Shown piece by piece: positions 7,893-16,899 of a stretch of 32,863 nucleotides of DNA. The notes under the pieces are model-generated. The model saw nothing but the letters and a program-made list of their open reading frames with translations. It did not search any database and was not told the origin of the DNA. The stretch covers positions 1 through 32,863 of the forward strand of contig JAGVON010000026.1 of NCBI GenBank assembly GCA_020052735.1, read 5' to 3'. The translations under genes and the position numbers were made by a program. The stretch comes from an archaeon. Lineage in GTDB: Archaea; Micrarchaeota; Micrarchaeia; Anstonellales; Bilamarchaeaceae. Each line of letters begins with the position of its first letter. Position 1 is the stretch's first letter.

Positions 7893-8807
7893 ATGCATTC
7901 CGGTTCCCTGTCCCCAGTTTCCAGTATCCAGTCCCCGGTACTTCTTATCCGGAAACGGGAAACCCTGAACGGGAAGCCGACCGCCCCCGCCGGGCTCGCC
8001 CTTCTCATCCTGCTCGCCGTTGTTTTGCAGGGTCTCGCCCATTCCGATGCCCAGAACGCAACCGGCACCGGAGGTTCTGGAAACGCAACGGATCTGATGA
8101 ATGCGAGCCAGTCCGCCGCGCAGGGGACCGCCAATGAAAGCGCAAATGCCTCTGATACATGTCTTCCTGCCGGCGGGGCCGCAAGCGCCGGGCCAGGGGT
8201 GCAGCCAGCCCAGACCATCGGGCTTGCGAAGGCGGAGATACACAAGGCATGGCACATCCAGGAGGGGGGCAGCGAAGTTTTTGAATTCCTCCGCCCCCAC
8301 AATTTCGGCGAGCTCCAATACGTGCTGATACGCGATGCGGGCGCTTACGACGTCGCATACGGCGACTTCAGCATGGGCGCATGGATAAGGACCAGTGCGG
8401 AGGATGCCGGCACCATCATCACTAAGGGAAGCTACGAGGAGGGAAAATATTACACGCTTGGCGTCAATGGCGAAGGCACGCTCTTTTTCGGCATGGGCGA
8501 CAGCTCGCGGAACGTATGGGTTGAAACGTCCGATGCGTTCAACGACGGCAGATGGCACCACGTCATATCGGTGCGCAACGCAACGGGCGCCGCGATATAC
8601 GTTGACGGCGAAGAGGCGGCATCAATTGAAGCGGAGCCGCTCAACCTTTCAAACAAAGGGGTGCTCGGCATAGGCGCCGACATGAGCGACTACGATTGGT
8701 CGCAGGCCCCGCGCACCCAGTTTGCCGGAGGGATAAAGGACCCCGCCATCTGGCGCAGGGCATTGGGCGGCGATGAGATAAAAAAACTTTTTGAAGAGGG
8801 GAGATGA
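7893..8807 (+). CDS. exported LamG/concanavalin-A-like domain protein
   Basis: 304 aa from ATG 7893; the track's GTG at 7884 is less likely given the TATA spacing. The first ~35 residues are partly encoded by a heptameric DNA repeat. A signal sequence (GLALLILLAVVLQGLAHS) and a Ser/Asn/Ala-rich, sequon-rich linker follow. From about residue 120 there is a LamG-type beta-sandwich: FSMGAWIRT, a GKYYTLGVNGEGTLFFGMGD core, GRWHHVISVRN and AAIYVDGEEA, ending GGIKDPAIWRRALGGDEIKKLF. These are the usual LamG landmarks for carbohydrate or protein binding. It is the first gene of a surface-protein cluster, with the next ATG 1 nt after its stop. Confidence 0.85.
   Translation: MHSGSLSPVSSIQSPVLLIRKRETLNGKPTAPAGLALLILLAVVLQGLAHSDAQNATGTGGSGNATDLMNASQSAAQGTANESANASDTCLPAGGAASAGPGVQPAQTIGLAKAEIHKAWHIQEGGSEVFEFLRPHNFGELQYVLIRDAGAYDVAYGDFSMGAWIRTSAEDAGTIITKGSYEEGKYYTLGVNGEGTLFFGMGDSSRNVWVETSDAFNDGRWHHVISVRNATGAAIYVDGEEAASIEAEPLNLSNKGVLGIGADMSDYDWSQAPRTQFAGGIKDPAIWRRALGGDEIKKLFEEGR
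7897..7952 (+). repeat. heptameric repeat tract, eight units in phase
   Basis: Eight consecutive 7-nt units, seven fitting NNNCC[A/G/T]G: ATTCCGG, TTCCCTG, TCCCCAG, TTTCCAG, TATCCAG, TCCCCGG, TACTTCT (degenerate), TATCCGG. The tract lies inside the 5' end of the LamG-like coding sequence. Confidence 0.8.
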
Positions 8808-8808
8808 G

Positions 8809-10917
8809 ATGCGCGCCCATATCCCGTTCCTTATGCTTCTTCTGGTCGCCGGAGTCTCCTTCGCAAGCGATGCAATGATTTCCTACCGCTCAAACACGGG
8901 CACGTGCGGCATCAACTGCCCCAAGATACGTGCCTGGAACAGTGCGAGCGCAAGCTGGGGGGGCGAAGCAGAGATAGGCAGCACCACCTATGCAGCGATA
9001 CGAGCGGCGCGGATTGCGTTCTCTCCCCTTAACCAAAAGAGGATAATGGTAACGGAGAACAACAATGGCGAGCTGGACCTTTACGTCTCGTGGAATGGCA
9101 CCTCCTGGACCCAGACAAGGAACCTGACGAAAATATGGACAGCCGCGCCAGCCGTGCATTACAGGGGTTTTGACATCGCCTTTGAAACCACAAGCGGCAA
9201 CGCCCTCATAATATTATCGCCCACCGATGCCGCCGCAACGTGCGACCTCGCATATTTTGTGGTGCTGAGAAATGACACCGTTGCAAACAGCTCCGCATAT
9301 ACGTGCATTGATGATTCCGGGCATGCAACCGATATCCAGTACGGGTGGGTTGTTGCAGATTCCGACCCCGCAAGCGGCAGCAACGAAATAATCGTGGTGG
9401 GGGAAGACAGGACTGACAATGATGTGAATGCCTGGGTGTGGAACGGCGCCGCCTGGGGGAACATGCAGGCGGTCACGGCAGCCGCGACCGCCACTGGCGA
9501 TTTTGAGGCGCTTGGGGTAAAATACAGCGCCGACGGCAGCGACGGGATGGTCATTGCCGCAACAAGAACCGCCGGAGTCGTTAATTACCAATTCTGGACA
9601 GGGGCCGCCTGGAACGGTGCTGCGGCTTCCTCTGGGGACTGGAGTGCATCCGGTTCCGATGACGTGACCTTCATCCAGATGGCCGCCGACCCTGCGACCG
9701 ACGATATAATGGCCATCGGGATTACCAACAACGGCGGTTTGACGGGCAATTACTGGAGTGGAAGCGCTTGGACTCTTACTGTTGATATTGACACTATAAC
9801 TGATGCCGCCACAGGAACCATGAGGCCCGCCTCCTTCGCATGGATGCCCACCGGTTCCACAGGGAGGCTTGTCTGGGACACCGACACCACCCTGGCCACG
9901 CTGAGCAACAGGACGTTCGCGGCAGGCGCCTGGGGCGCCACCACCACCTTTTCGACCTATGCGGGCACAGGCGCATGGATACAGATGGCGACCAACCCGA
10001 CATCCACGGATTCGGTGAAGATACTTGGCGCAAGGATGAACAGCACTTTCAACGTCGGCTCGTTTAATTTTTCCGCCGCATACGCCAATTACGGAGACGC
10101 AGCGATAACATCCCAGGCAACACTCACAACGTACGAAGCGTTCAGGATATCATTTATCCGCGCGGTTGATTCCACCGCGCCAACCGTGGGGAACACGAGC
10201 GTGAATGCGACCTCAGTGACGGTCAACACGACCATCTGCGTCAATGCGACCGCGGTTGACCAGAACGGCGTCCCGGTGAGCCAGGTGCTCGCGCAGGTCG
10301 TTTTTCCAAGCGGGACCGTTGCAAATTATACGATGAGCGACACCGGCTGCAACGCGGGGGTTGCCGGGGACAACTGGTACGGCGTGCAGGTCAGCGTTGG
10401 CGCCGACCAGGGCACCCTGACCGTGAACACCACCTTCGCGAACGACAGCTTCGGGAACATGGGCTACCAGTCGCCCTATCCGAACAAGCAGGTGACCTTG
10501 ACGTTGGGAGCCGTCGTGGACACGTCCATCTCGGTCAGCACCCTTTCATTCGGCTCGCTGGACCCCGGGACGTCCAACAACGCGGCAACGGAAAACCCCA
10601 TCACCCTCACGAACACGGCAAACAGCAACACCGCAGTGGACGTCTACCTGAACAACTCAAACATGACCTACACTTCGTACAACATGCCGTACTACAACCT
10701 CTCGGTGTTTTCATCTGACAATGCGGCAGCCTCCACGATGCTCAACGGAAGCTCGTGGATAAACAACACCGCCGCGAATAACGGCTTTTTGGAAAACCTC
10801 GCCGTGAGCTCAACGGCAGACCTTTACTTCTGGCATGATGTCCCGCCTGCGCAGCAGGCAGGCGCCTACACGGCCACGGTGACAATCCGCTCGGTTGCGA
10901 ATGGAGAAGCTCCCTGA
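8809..10917 (+). CDS. exported W-repeat (propeller-like) surface protein
   Basis: 702 aa from ATG 8809, preceded by the purine-rich GAGGGGAGATGAG. The track's 8791 start is a TTG and is rejected. Signal peptide: MRAHIPFLMLLLVAGVSFA. The N-terminal ~440 residues contain at least six modules with a Trp-x-Gly-x-x-Trp core (SWNGTSW, VWNGAAW, FWTGAAW, YWSGSAW, AAGAW and TGAW variants), suggesting a beta-propeller-like fold. A beta-sandwich domain (STAPTVGNTSVNATSVTVNT, about 460-580) and a final domain (LSFGSLDPGTSNN ... GAYTATVTIRSV) follow. Sequons are abundant, suggesting N-glycosylation. No C-terminal anchor is seen, so it may be secreted or held by the downstream anchored proteins. No family named with certainty. 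Confidence 0.83.
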   Translation: MRAHIPFLMLLLVAGVSFASDAMISYRSNTGTCGINCPKIRAWNSASASWGGEAEIGSTTYAAIRAARIAFSPLNQKRIMVTENNNGELDLYVSWNGTSWTQTRNLTKIWTAAPAVHYRGFDIAFETTSGNALIILSPTDAAATCDLAYFVVLRNDTVANSSAYTCIDDSGHATDIQYGWVVADSDPASGSNEIIVVGEDRTDNDVNAWVWNGAAWGNMQAVTAAATATGDFEALGVKYSADGSDGMVIAATRTAGVVNYQFWTGAAWNGAAASSGDWSASGSDDVTFIQMAADPATDDIMAIGITNNGGLTGNYWSGSAWTLTVDIDTITDAATGTMRPASFAWMPTGSTGRLVWDTDTTLATLSNRTFAAGAWGATTTFSTYAGTGAWIQMATNPTSTDSVKILGARMNSTFNVGSFNFSAAYANYGDAAITSQATLTTYEAFRISFIRAVDSTAPTVGNTSVNATSVTVNTTICVNATAVDQNGVPVSQVLAQVVFPSGTVANYTMSDTGCNAGVAGDNWYGVQVSVGADQGTLTVNTTFANDSFGNMGYQSPYPNKQVTLTLGAVVDTSISVSTLSFGSLDPGTSNNAATENPITLTNTANSNTAVDVYLNNSNMTYTSYNMPYYNLSVFSSDNAAASTMLNGSSWINNTAANNGFLENLAVSSTADLYFWHDVPPAQQAGAYTATVTIRSVANGEAP

Positions 10918-10939
10918 GGGGACAACGGGCTGATGGATT

Positions 10940-11686
10940 ATGGTGCGGGCTATGAGGTTTCCCTTTATTTTGTTAACCCTCACCATCATCTTTTCCATGG
11001 GCGCGGGTTTCGCCGAACAGTCCCAGCCGCTTTATGATTTCGGGACCATGCAGCAGGGAAGCTCAACCCAGGCCGAACCCGGCGGTAACGCCACGTTCAG
11101 CTTATTCTTCTTCGTTGATTCGGAGTATGGCAACAGGATAACCCACATAAGCGTCAGCGCCGAAGAGGTGCCCGAGGGATGGACCGTGGAGTTGGATCCG
11201 CCCCTCCACACGGAATACCTTAATGTGAGCGGGATAGTCACCGCTTCCTCTGAAAACATTTACGTGGAACCCCGGCCGGTGCTTTCATCCATTCCCGAGA
11301 ACCCCGAGGATGGCATATATTATCTCGCCTCGCCCAGCGGGCTGGGCTACCTGCAGGCAAAGCGCGTTGAGGTCAGGATCGGCATCCCCGAGTCGGCGCA
11401 GCTTGGCCAGACCTATACCATAAAAGTGACGGCCCACGCCGCCTGGTTCGGCCAGTCAGGCAACATAGCGCTTGAGCAGAGCAGGCCTTTCCGCTATACC
11501 GTCCAGCTCGCTAGGCAGGAGTACAGCGAGCAACTCCTCGGCAACACGACCGCCGCGCAGGCTGAAGAAACACAGGCCGTGGAAGCGGCGCCCATTGATA
11601 CGAACACGTACCTGCTCGCCGCCTTGGCAATAGTCATAATCGCATTGGTGGGTTACATCCTGTTCTCCAAAAGGAAAACCGGATAG
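10940..11686 (+). CDS. surface protein with a single C-terminal membrane anchor
   Basis: 248 aa from ATG 10940 (ATG 10952 also possible). N-terminal signal peptide (FPFILLTLTIIFSMGAGFA), a beta-rich ectodomain with Asn sequons (GGNATFSLFF, LNVSG), a Gln/Ala/Glu-rich stalk, then a TM helix (YLLAALAIVIIALVGYILF) and a short basic tail SKRKTG. This is the topology of a cell-surface protein anchored by its C-terminus. It lies 22 nt downstream of the W-repeat protein and is probably in the same operon; it may anchor or assemble the preceding secreted proteins. No family recognised. Confidence 0.83.
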   Translation: MVRAMRFPFILLTLTIIFSMGAGFAEQSQPLYDFGTMQQGSSTQAEPGGNATFSLFFFVDSEYGNRITHISVSAEEVPEGWTVELDPPLHTEYLNVSGIVTASSENIYVEPRPVLSSIPENPEDGIYYLASPSGLGYLQAKRVEVRIGIPESAQLGQTYTIKVTAHAAWFGQSGNIALEQSRPFRYTVQLARQEYSEQLLGNTTAAQAEETQAVEAAPIDTNTYLLAALAIVIIALVGYILFSKRKTG

Positions 11687-11702
11687 ACGCCGTTAGCATA
11701 TA

Positions 11703-11710
11703 CTTTTAAG
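11703..11710 (+). promoter_or_regulatory. TATA-like element before the 11742 gene
   Basis: CTTTTAAG centred 35 nt before ATG 11742. This would give a short leader of about 9 nt; no upstream in-frame start codon fits the usual 26-nt spacing. Confidence 0.45.
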
Positions 11711-11741
11711 TTTTCTTCACAAAGTCCACGGTAGTGAATGT

Positions 11742-13454
11742 ATGTCCGGTTGCATGCAATTCCGAAATTTCGCCCTTCTTCTCGCCATTGCCCTCGTTGT
11801 CGCCTCATTTTCCGCGGTGGACTTCACAATACCCGCATTTCTTGATGTCAATAATAACGCCACAATCGTGTTGGGCGGTTTCTCCATGGGCAGCCAAAGC
11901 ATCACGGCGGGCGCGCCAGCCAGCTTCATAACCGTCATAAGCAATGCCGGCAACCTTATCGCAGAGGCCCGGGCGGACGTCCGCATCTATGATGCAGGCA
12001 ACAATCTAATCGGCAACTTCAGCTATGCAAATGCCACCCTCGCAGGGGGCGAGACGCAGACGCTCATAAAATCATGGGACACCTCCGGCGTCCCCACCGG
12101 CACGTACACTGCGTTCGTCAATGTGAGCTATGATGGCACCTCGGCAGGCGAGGGGAACATTACCTTCACAATTGCCCCGCGGCAGGCGCCTTCCCATGTC
12201 AGCGTAAGGAAAGGGGAAGGGAACATCTCGCTGGCTGTGCTTCCGGAAGCCCCGGAAGCCACGTTGCCGGCACAACCGCTGGAGGCGGGGGGATTGAGGC
12301 TGCTCCGCTACCCTGTTTTCGGAGAGTTCGTGGCTGGGGATAACGAACTGTTCTTTTCAATCATAGAAAACCCCGGCGACGATGTCGTCCAGGTCAGCAT
12401 AATCCCTTCCGGCCCAAGCGCAGGGCTGGCGAGCCCCACATTCAACTATTCCCTGGCCCCGCACCAGAAGAGCTCGGTGGTCGTGCCGATTCAAATCCCC
12501 GAGGGGACGCCGCCAGGCTTCTATTTCCTGCCATTCGAGCTTTCAGTCGGCAATTCAACAATATCCTATCCGTCGCTTATCCAGGTTGTATCCCCGGCAG
12601 CGGAGGGGGAGCTGATGGTCCAGCGCAGAATTTCCCTTGATCTGGAAAAGAACAGCTCGTTCATCGTGCTTCAGCTGGCCAATACGGGCACAAAGGCCCT
12701 TGCGCATGTCCAGGTCTATGAGGAAATCCCAAAATCCCTCGCAGGCAATCTTAACGATGTGCTGTTTACCACGGAACCGAACAGAATATGGCTGGAAGAT
12801 TCGCGCGTGAGATGGGACCTGGAAAACATCCTCCCCGGCGAGACAAGGGCAATAATCTACCAATTGCCGTCCATTTCGCACGACCTTTCGGAATACTCAT
12901 CGTGGCAGCTTGCCCAGCTCGTCGTCATAGAGCCCTTAGGCGACAAGGAAATCCTCATACAGGACATGAGCATACCCTCGCTGATGGCCGGCGAGCAAAA
13001 AAGAATCGCATTCAAGATATTCAATGCGGGGGCGGTTGACAGAACGGTGGATATGGATGTTCTCGGCCCGGGCAATTGGCTTATTGCGCCGAATTCTTTC
13101 TCGGTGCTAGTCCCTGCCAGGGAAAGCAGGGAGGTCAGTTTCGCCGCAGGCTCACCGCTTTCTGCCGTTCCGGCCGCATACCCGATTACCCTGAGCCTGC
13201 GTTACGGGGATACGGCCGACCAAAAAACAATATTCCTGGTAGTCAGCGAACCGCCGGTCCTCGTGGCCCCGCCGCCCCTTGGCGTTCAGCTTTTTGCATG
13301 GCTCGGGGATAACATCCAGATACTCCTGTTTTTCGCGATTGGGCTGCCTTTGGGCGCGTTTGCGTTCCACATAACATACAAAAGGACGCAGGCGCCAAAG
13401 TACAGCGAGGAGCGCATGGACTATATGAAAATGGTCAGGCGCATGTTCAAATGA
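11742..13454 (+). CDS. membrane-anchored surface protein with CARDB/Ig-like domains
   Basis: 570 aa. Signal peptide (FRNFALLLAIALVVASFSA), then a CARDB-like domain at about 30-150 (ITAGAPASFITVISNAGN ... GTYTAFVNVSYDG). Several further beta-sandwich modules follow, including NEW3-like sequences (ENPGDDVVQVSI, GTPPGFYFLPFELSV, ANTGTKALAHVQVYEEIPKS, PARESREVSF). A C-terminal TM helix (IQILLFFAIGLPLGAFAFHI) and a basic cytoplasmic tail of about 30 residues end the protein. These modules are common in archaeal surface adhesion and S-layer-associated proteins. It is the last gene of the surface cluster; the diphthine synthase ATG lies 28 nt downstream. Confidence 0.82.
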   Translation: MSGCMQFRNFALLLAIALVVASFSAVDFTIPAFLDVNNNATIVLGGFSMGSQSITAGAPASFITVISNAGNLIAEARADVRIYDAGNNLIGNFSYANATLAGGETQTLIKSWDTSGVPTGTYTAFVNVSYDGTSAGEGNITFTIAPRQAPSHVSVRKGEGNISLAVLPEAPEATLPAQPLEAGGLRLLRYPVFGEFVAGDNELFFSIIENPGDDVVQVSIIPSGPSAGLASPTFNYSLAPHQKSSVVVPIQIPEGTPPGFYFLPFELSVGNSTISYPSLIQVVSPAAEGELMVQRRISLDLEKNSSFIVLQLANTGTKALAHVQVYEEIPKSLAGNLNDVLFTTEPNRIWLEDSRVRWDLENILPGETRAIIYQLPSISHDLSEYSSWQLAQLVVIEPLGDKEILIQDMSIPSLMAGEQKRIAFKIFNAGAVDRTVDMDVLGPGNWLIAPNSFSVLVPARESREVSFAAGSPLSAVPAAYPITLSLRYGDTADQKTIFLVVSEPPVLVAPPPLGVQLFAWLGDNIQILLFFAIGLPLGAFAFHITYKRTQAPKYSEERMDYMKMVRRMFK

Positions 13455-13482
13455 GATGAAATGCTGGATATAGGTGCAGATT

Positions 13483-14220
13483 ATGACGCTCTCTCTTGTC
13501 GGTTTGGGAATCGCATACGACATTACACTTGCAGGTTTAGAGGAAGCCAAGGCGGCGGATGAGCTTTACCTGGAATCCTACACCATGCCCATAGAGGAAA
13601 AGGAGATATCCAAACTGGAAAAGGCGATAGGAAAAAAGATGGTTCGCCTTCCCCGTGAAAAGGTGGAAAGCAAATTCCTGGTGGAGCGCGCAAAGGAGCG
13701 CAACGCCTGTTTGTTAGTCGTGGGCGACCCCCTTTCCGCGACCACCCATGTTTCCCTCCTCATAGATGCGAAGAAAGCTGGCGTACAGGTAAAAATAATC
13801 CACAACTCATCAATCCTTTCCGCAGCCCCTGGCAAGTCCGGCCTCCAGCCCTACCGCTTCGGAAAGACCGTCACGCTAGCATACTGGAGGAAGAATTACG
13901 AGCCCGTTTCTCCGTTGCAGCTCATTGAGCAAAACTTATCCATGGATATGCACACCCTCCTATTGCTGGATTTGGACCCGGAGCTCGGTCCCATGGATGC
14001 GAAAACCGCATTGGAGCAATTGGAAAAGATGGAAAAGAAATACGGCAAAAGGGTTTTCGGCAAGCTGGTCGTCTTGAGCAGGGTGGGGCATCCAGATGAA
14101 AAGATAACTTACGGCACCCGCGCGGAACTCAAATCCAAAAACCTGGGGAAGCCGCCCTTCTGCTTCTGCATCCCCGCAAAGCTGCATCCCATTGAGGAGG
14201 AATACCTTTCGCTGCTTTGA
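13483..14220 (+). CDS. dphB: diphthine synthase
   Basis: SAM-dependent methyltransferase of the diphthamide pathway, which modifies a histidine of elongation factor aEF2. 245 aa from ATG 13483, with an AGGTG Shine-Dalgarno sequence 6 nt upstream; the track's GTG at 13474 is rejected. Diagnostic segments: TLSLVGLGIAYDITLAGLEE at the N-terminus, LYLESYTMP, and LLVVGDPLSATTH (about 78-90), the tetrapyrrole-methylase-type SAM loop. The 28-nt gap after the surface protein gene and the absence of a clear TATA box suggest read-through from upstream. Confidence 0.94.
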   Translation: MTLSLVGLGIAYDITLAGLEEAKAADELYLESYTMPIEEKEISKLEKAIGKKMVRLPREKVESKFLVERAKERNACLLVVGDPLSATTHVSLLIDAKKAGVQVKIIHNSSILSAAPGKSGLQPYRFGKTVTLAYWRKNYEPVSPLQLIEQNLSMDMHTLLLLDLDPELGPMDAKTALEQLEKMEKKYGKRVFGKLVVLSRVGHPDEKITYGTRAELKSKNLGKPPFCFCIPAKLHPIEEEYLSLL

Positions 14221-14253
14221 ACAGTGGCAGCCTTTTAACCTTTTCCAACATTC

Positions 14254-14261
14254 TAATAATA
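14254..14261 (+). promoter_or_regulatory. TATA-like element before glmS
   Basis: TAATAATA centred about 24 nt before ATG 14281. The spacing is slightly short; CTTTTAAC near 14232 is an alternative that would give a 20-nt leader. Confidence 0.45.
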
Positions 14262-14280
14262 TCCCATTAATGGTGCTCTG

Positions 14281-16023
14281 ATGTGCGGAATAATCGGCTA
14301 TGTAGGCGGCAGGAAGGCTTCCGAAATCCTTTACAAGGGGATTCGCACCCTAGAATACAGAGGTTACGATTCCGTTGGCATGGCGATAGACACGCAAAAA
14401 GGAATTGAAGTGCGCAAGGACAAGGGAAGCGTGGATGAAGTTGCGGCTGCGATGCAATTTACCTCAATGGATGGGAGCGTCGGCGTGTCGCATAGTCGAT
14501 GGGCAACCCACGGCGTGCCGTGCAAGGAGAACGCCCACCCGCACACGGATTGCACAGGCAAAATCGCAATAGTGCATAACGGAGTGATAGAGAATTACCA
14601 GGAGCTCGGGGAAGCGCTGGCAAAGAAGGGCCACAAATTCTCCTCGGAAACGGATTCCGAGATTTTCGCGCACATGGTGGAGGACGAAAAAAAACAGGGC
14701 AAGGACACCTTCCACGCGTTCCTCGCCTCGCTCAATAAGCTCAAAGGCTCGTTCGCAATCGCCCTCCTCGCGGAAGGGGAAAGGAGGATATACGCCGCAA
14801 GGAAGAACAGCCCGCTCGTAATCGGGCTGGGGAAAGGCGAGAACTTCGCCGCCTCGGACATGACCGCGATGCTGGAGCACACGAAGGACTTCGTCCCGCT
14901 AGGCGAGATGGAATGCGCCGTGCTTGAGCCGGGAGGCGTAAAATTCTATTCGCTGCTTGATGGAAAAGAACTGAAAAAAACCCCGATGCACGTTGACTGG
15001 TCCCCGGAGATGGCGGAGAAGGGCGGCTACGCGCATTTCATGTTAAAAGAGATTTACGACCAGAAGCATTTCGTGTATGAGTCGCTCGCAACGGACGTGT
15101 CCGCCGCCAATGCCCTAATCTCCAAATCCAGGGACATCCACATAACCGCGTGCGGCACCTCGTACCACGCCGCCCTCATGTTCAAGTACCTTTCTTCAAA
15201 ATATCTTGGAAAAACCTGCGATGCGGTAATCGCTTCCGAGTACCCGTTCATCGCAAGCCCGGACAAGGATACTTTAGTAATCGCAATCTCGCAGTCCGGG
15301 GAGACCGCGGACACGATGAAGGCGCTGGAATTCGCAAAGGAAAAAGGGGCGAAGATACTCGCACTCACCAACGTGGTCGGCTCCTCCATCACGAGGGTGG
15401 CGGACGAGGTTGTGTATCTCAATTCCGGGCCGGAGGTTTCCGTCGCCGCCACAAAGACCTTCACCTCCCAGCTTGCGGTCGTGTACAAGCTGCTTTTCCC
15501 AGGCAATGATTTTTCGGAAATACCGAAAATAATTGCGGATTCCCTGCAGAAGGAAGTGGAGATAAAGAAAATCGCGGAAATGATAAAAGGAAAACAGGAC
15601 GTCTTCTTCATCGGGAGGGGGCTCTCCGTTCCCATAGCGATGGAAGGCGCCCTAAAGCTGAAGGAAATCTCATACATCCACGCGGAGGCATATCCGGGGG
15701 GGGAACTCAAGCACGGGCCCCTGTCCCTCATAACCGAGGGGGTCCCGGTAATCGCATTGGCACCCAGCGACGACAGCGTCTATAAGATGCTGGGCAACAT
15801 ACGGGAGGTGCGCGCACGGGGAGGGTTCGTCATCTCCCTCAACAACAGTTCAGAAATAGAAAAGGAGTCCAACGTCTCCATAAAGCTCTCAAGCGTGGAC
15901 CCCATGCTCCATCCCTTCGCGATGGTGGTCCCCCTCCAGCTGCTCGCATATTATGTCAGTGTGGCAAGGGGAATAAACCCGGACCGCCCGCGCAACCTCG
16001 CGAAATCCGTCACCGTGGAATGA
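14281..16023 (+). CDS. glmS: glutamine--fructose-6-phosphate aminotransferase (isomerizing)
   Basis: Makes glucosamine-6-phosphate from fructose-6-phosphate and glutamine, the entry to UDP-GlcNAc for surface glycans. 580 aa. The N-terminal glutaminase domain begins with the catalytic Cys2 (MCGIIGYVG) and contains YRGYDS, SHSRWATHG and HNGVIENY. Two SIS domains follow (ITACGTSYHAALM, AISQSGETADTMKAL, FFIGRGLSVPIAMEGALKLKE). The C-terminus NPDRPRNLAKSVTVE is canonical. It converges on the HAD gene with a 16-nt gap. Its position next to a cluster of sequon-rich surface proteins fits a need for glycan precursors. Confidence 0.97.
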   Translation: MCGIIGYVGGRKASEILYKGIRTLEYRGYDSVGMAIDTQKGIEVRKDKGSVDEVAAAMQFTSMDGSVGVSHSRWATHGVPCKENAHPHTDCTGKIAIVHNGVIENYQELGEALAKKGHKFSSETDSEIFAHMVEDEKKQGKDTFHAFLASLNKLKGSFAIALLAEGERRIYAARKNSPLVIGLGKGENFAASDMTAMLEHTKDFVPLGEMECAVLEPGGVKFYSLLDGKELKKTPMHVDWSPEMAEKGGYAHFMLKEIYDQKHFVYESLATDVSAANALISKSRDIHITACGTSYHAALMFKYLSSKYLGKTCDAVIASEYPFIASPDKDTLVIAISQSGETADTMKALEFAKEKGAKILALTNVVGSSITRVADEVVYLNSGPEVSVAATKTFTSQLAVVYKLLFPGNDFSEIPKIIADSLQKEVEIKKIAEMIKGKQDVFFIGRGLSVPIAMEGALKLKEISYIHAEAYPGGELKHGPLSLITEGVPVIALAPSDDSVYKMLGNIREVRARGGFVISLNNSSEIEKESNVSIKLSSVDPMLHPFAMVVPLQLLAYYVSVARGINPDRPRNLAKSVTVE

Positions 16024-16039
16024 CGGGCGGAGGGCATCG

Positions 16040-16825
16040 TCACCGCTTAGCGGCGTCCCTCACTATTTTCGGCACGTCCCTTATGCTCTCTATTACAAAA
16101 TCCGGCCTTATCCTGCCTTCCATCGCCTCTGCGCGGGAGCTCACGCCCGTGAGCACGAGCGCACTCTTCATCCCTTCTTTCTTCGCCATCAAAATATCCG
16201 TGGAAAGCTGGTCCCCCACCATGAGCGCCCCTTCTTTCCTAATTCCGTGCTCCTCCACAATCAGATCCAGCATGTACGGCTCCGGCTTCCCTATTATGAT
16301 GGGTCTCCTCCTTGTGGAATAAGCGAGGGAAGCGACAATCGCCCCCGCACCCGGCAGGAACCCGTCCTCCACCGGATAGGATGGGTCGTCGTTCGTGGCT
16401 ATGAAATGTGCGCCCCGCAAAAGGGCCCTGAACGCAATTGACAATTTCGCATAAGTGAGCTTCCTGTCCAGCCCAACCACAACAGCGTTCGCCTTTTCGT
16501 CGTGCACGCACCGTATCCCAACATCCGTGAATTCCTTCTCCGTGTCCTCCTCAAGTATGTATGCGGTGGCGCCCGGCATGTTCGCAGCCATATATTTCGC
16601 CGCCCCGTAGCTGGTGCAATACACCCTCCCCAGCGGCGCCTTTATCCCAAAAGATGAGAGCCGCCTGGCAAAATGCCCCCGGGTGCGCGAGCCGTTGTTC
16701 GTGAGGAAGAACACCTCCACCCCTTCTTTTTCAAGCGCCCGAACCGCCTCCTTCGCCCCGGGCATCGCCTTCTCCCCCCTGTAGATTACGCCGTCCATGT
16801 CAAAGATAACCGTCTGTATCTGCAT
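16040..16825 (-). CDS. NagD-type HAD phosphatase (phosphoglycolate/nitrophenyl phosphatase family)
   Basis: 261-aa haloacid-dehalogenase phosphatase. Motif I is DMDGVIYRG with nucleophile Asp9 and Asp11; motif II TNN; then NDDPSYPVEDGFLPGAGAI, the family's substrate-specificity region; motif III Lys in IGKPEP; motif IV GDQLSTDI. The start at ATG 16825 has AGGAGGG 5 nt upstream; the longer track start at 16858 would run through it. It lies downstream of AMP phosphorylase on the same strand. The family includes phosphoglycolate phosphatases, so removal of 2-phosphoglycolate from a RuBisCO side reaction is possible, but the substrate cannot be read from sequence. Confidence 0.88.
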   Translation of the reverse strand: MQIQTVIFDMDGVIYRGEKAMPGAKEAVRALEKEGVEVFFLTNNGSRTRGHFARRLSSFGIKAPLGRVYCTSYGAAKYMAANMPGATAYILEEDTEKEFTDVGIRCVHDEKANAVVVGLDRKLTYAKLSIAFRALLRGAHFIATNDDPSYPVEDGFLPGAGAIVASLAYSTRRRPIIIGKPEPYMLDLIVEEHGIRKEGALMVGDQLSTDILMAKKEGMKSALVLTGVSSRAEAMEGRIRPDFVIESIRDVPKIVRDAAKR

Positions 16826-16862
16826 GCAGTCCCTCCTGCTATTTATGCGCACCCCCATCCCG

Positions 16863-16890
16863 CACCCAGTTTCCGGTTTCCAGCAGCCAG
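16863..16890 (+). repeat. heptameric repeat tract, four units
   Basis: CACCCAG, TTTCCGG, TTTCCAG, CAGCCAG in perfect 7-nt phase, in the spacer between the AMP phosphorylase stop and the HAD gene start. Confidence 0.8.
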
Positions 16891-16899
16891 CATACGCGC

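Noticed and set aside
14221-14280. Possible glmS ribozyme or riboswitch
   Set aside because: Only 60 nt upstream, with no structured element seen. The glmS ribozyme is a bacterial element of well over 100 nt.
14270-14281. Mini-ORF Met-Val-Leu-stop overlapping the glmS start
   Set aside because: If transcription starts as the TATA spacing suggests, it would not be in the mRNA. Three codons are easily due to chance.
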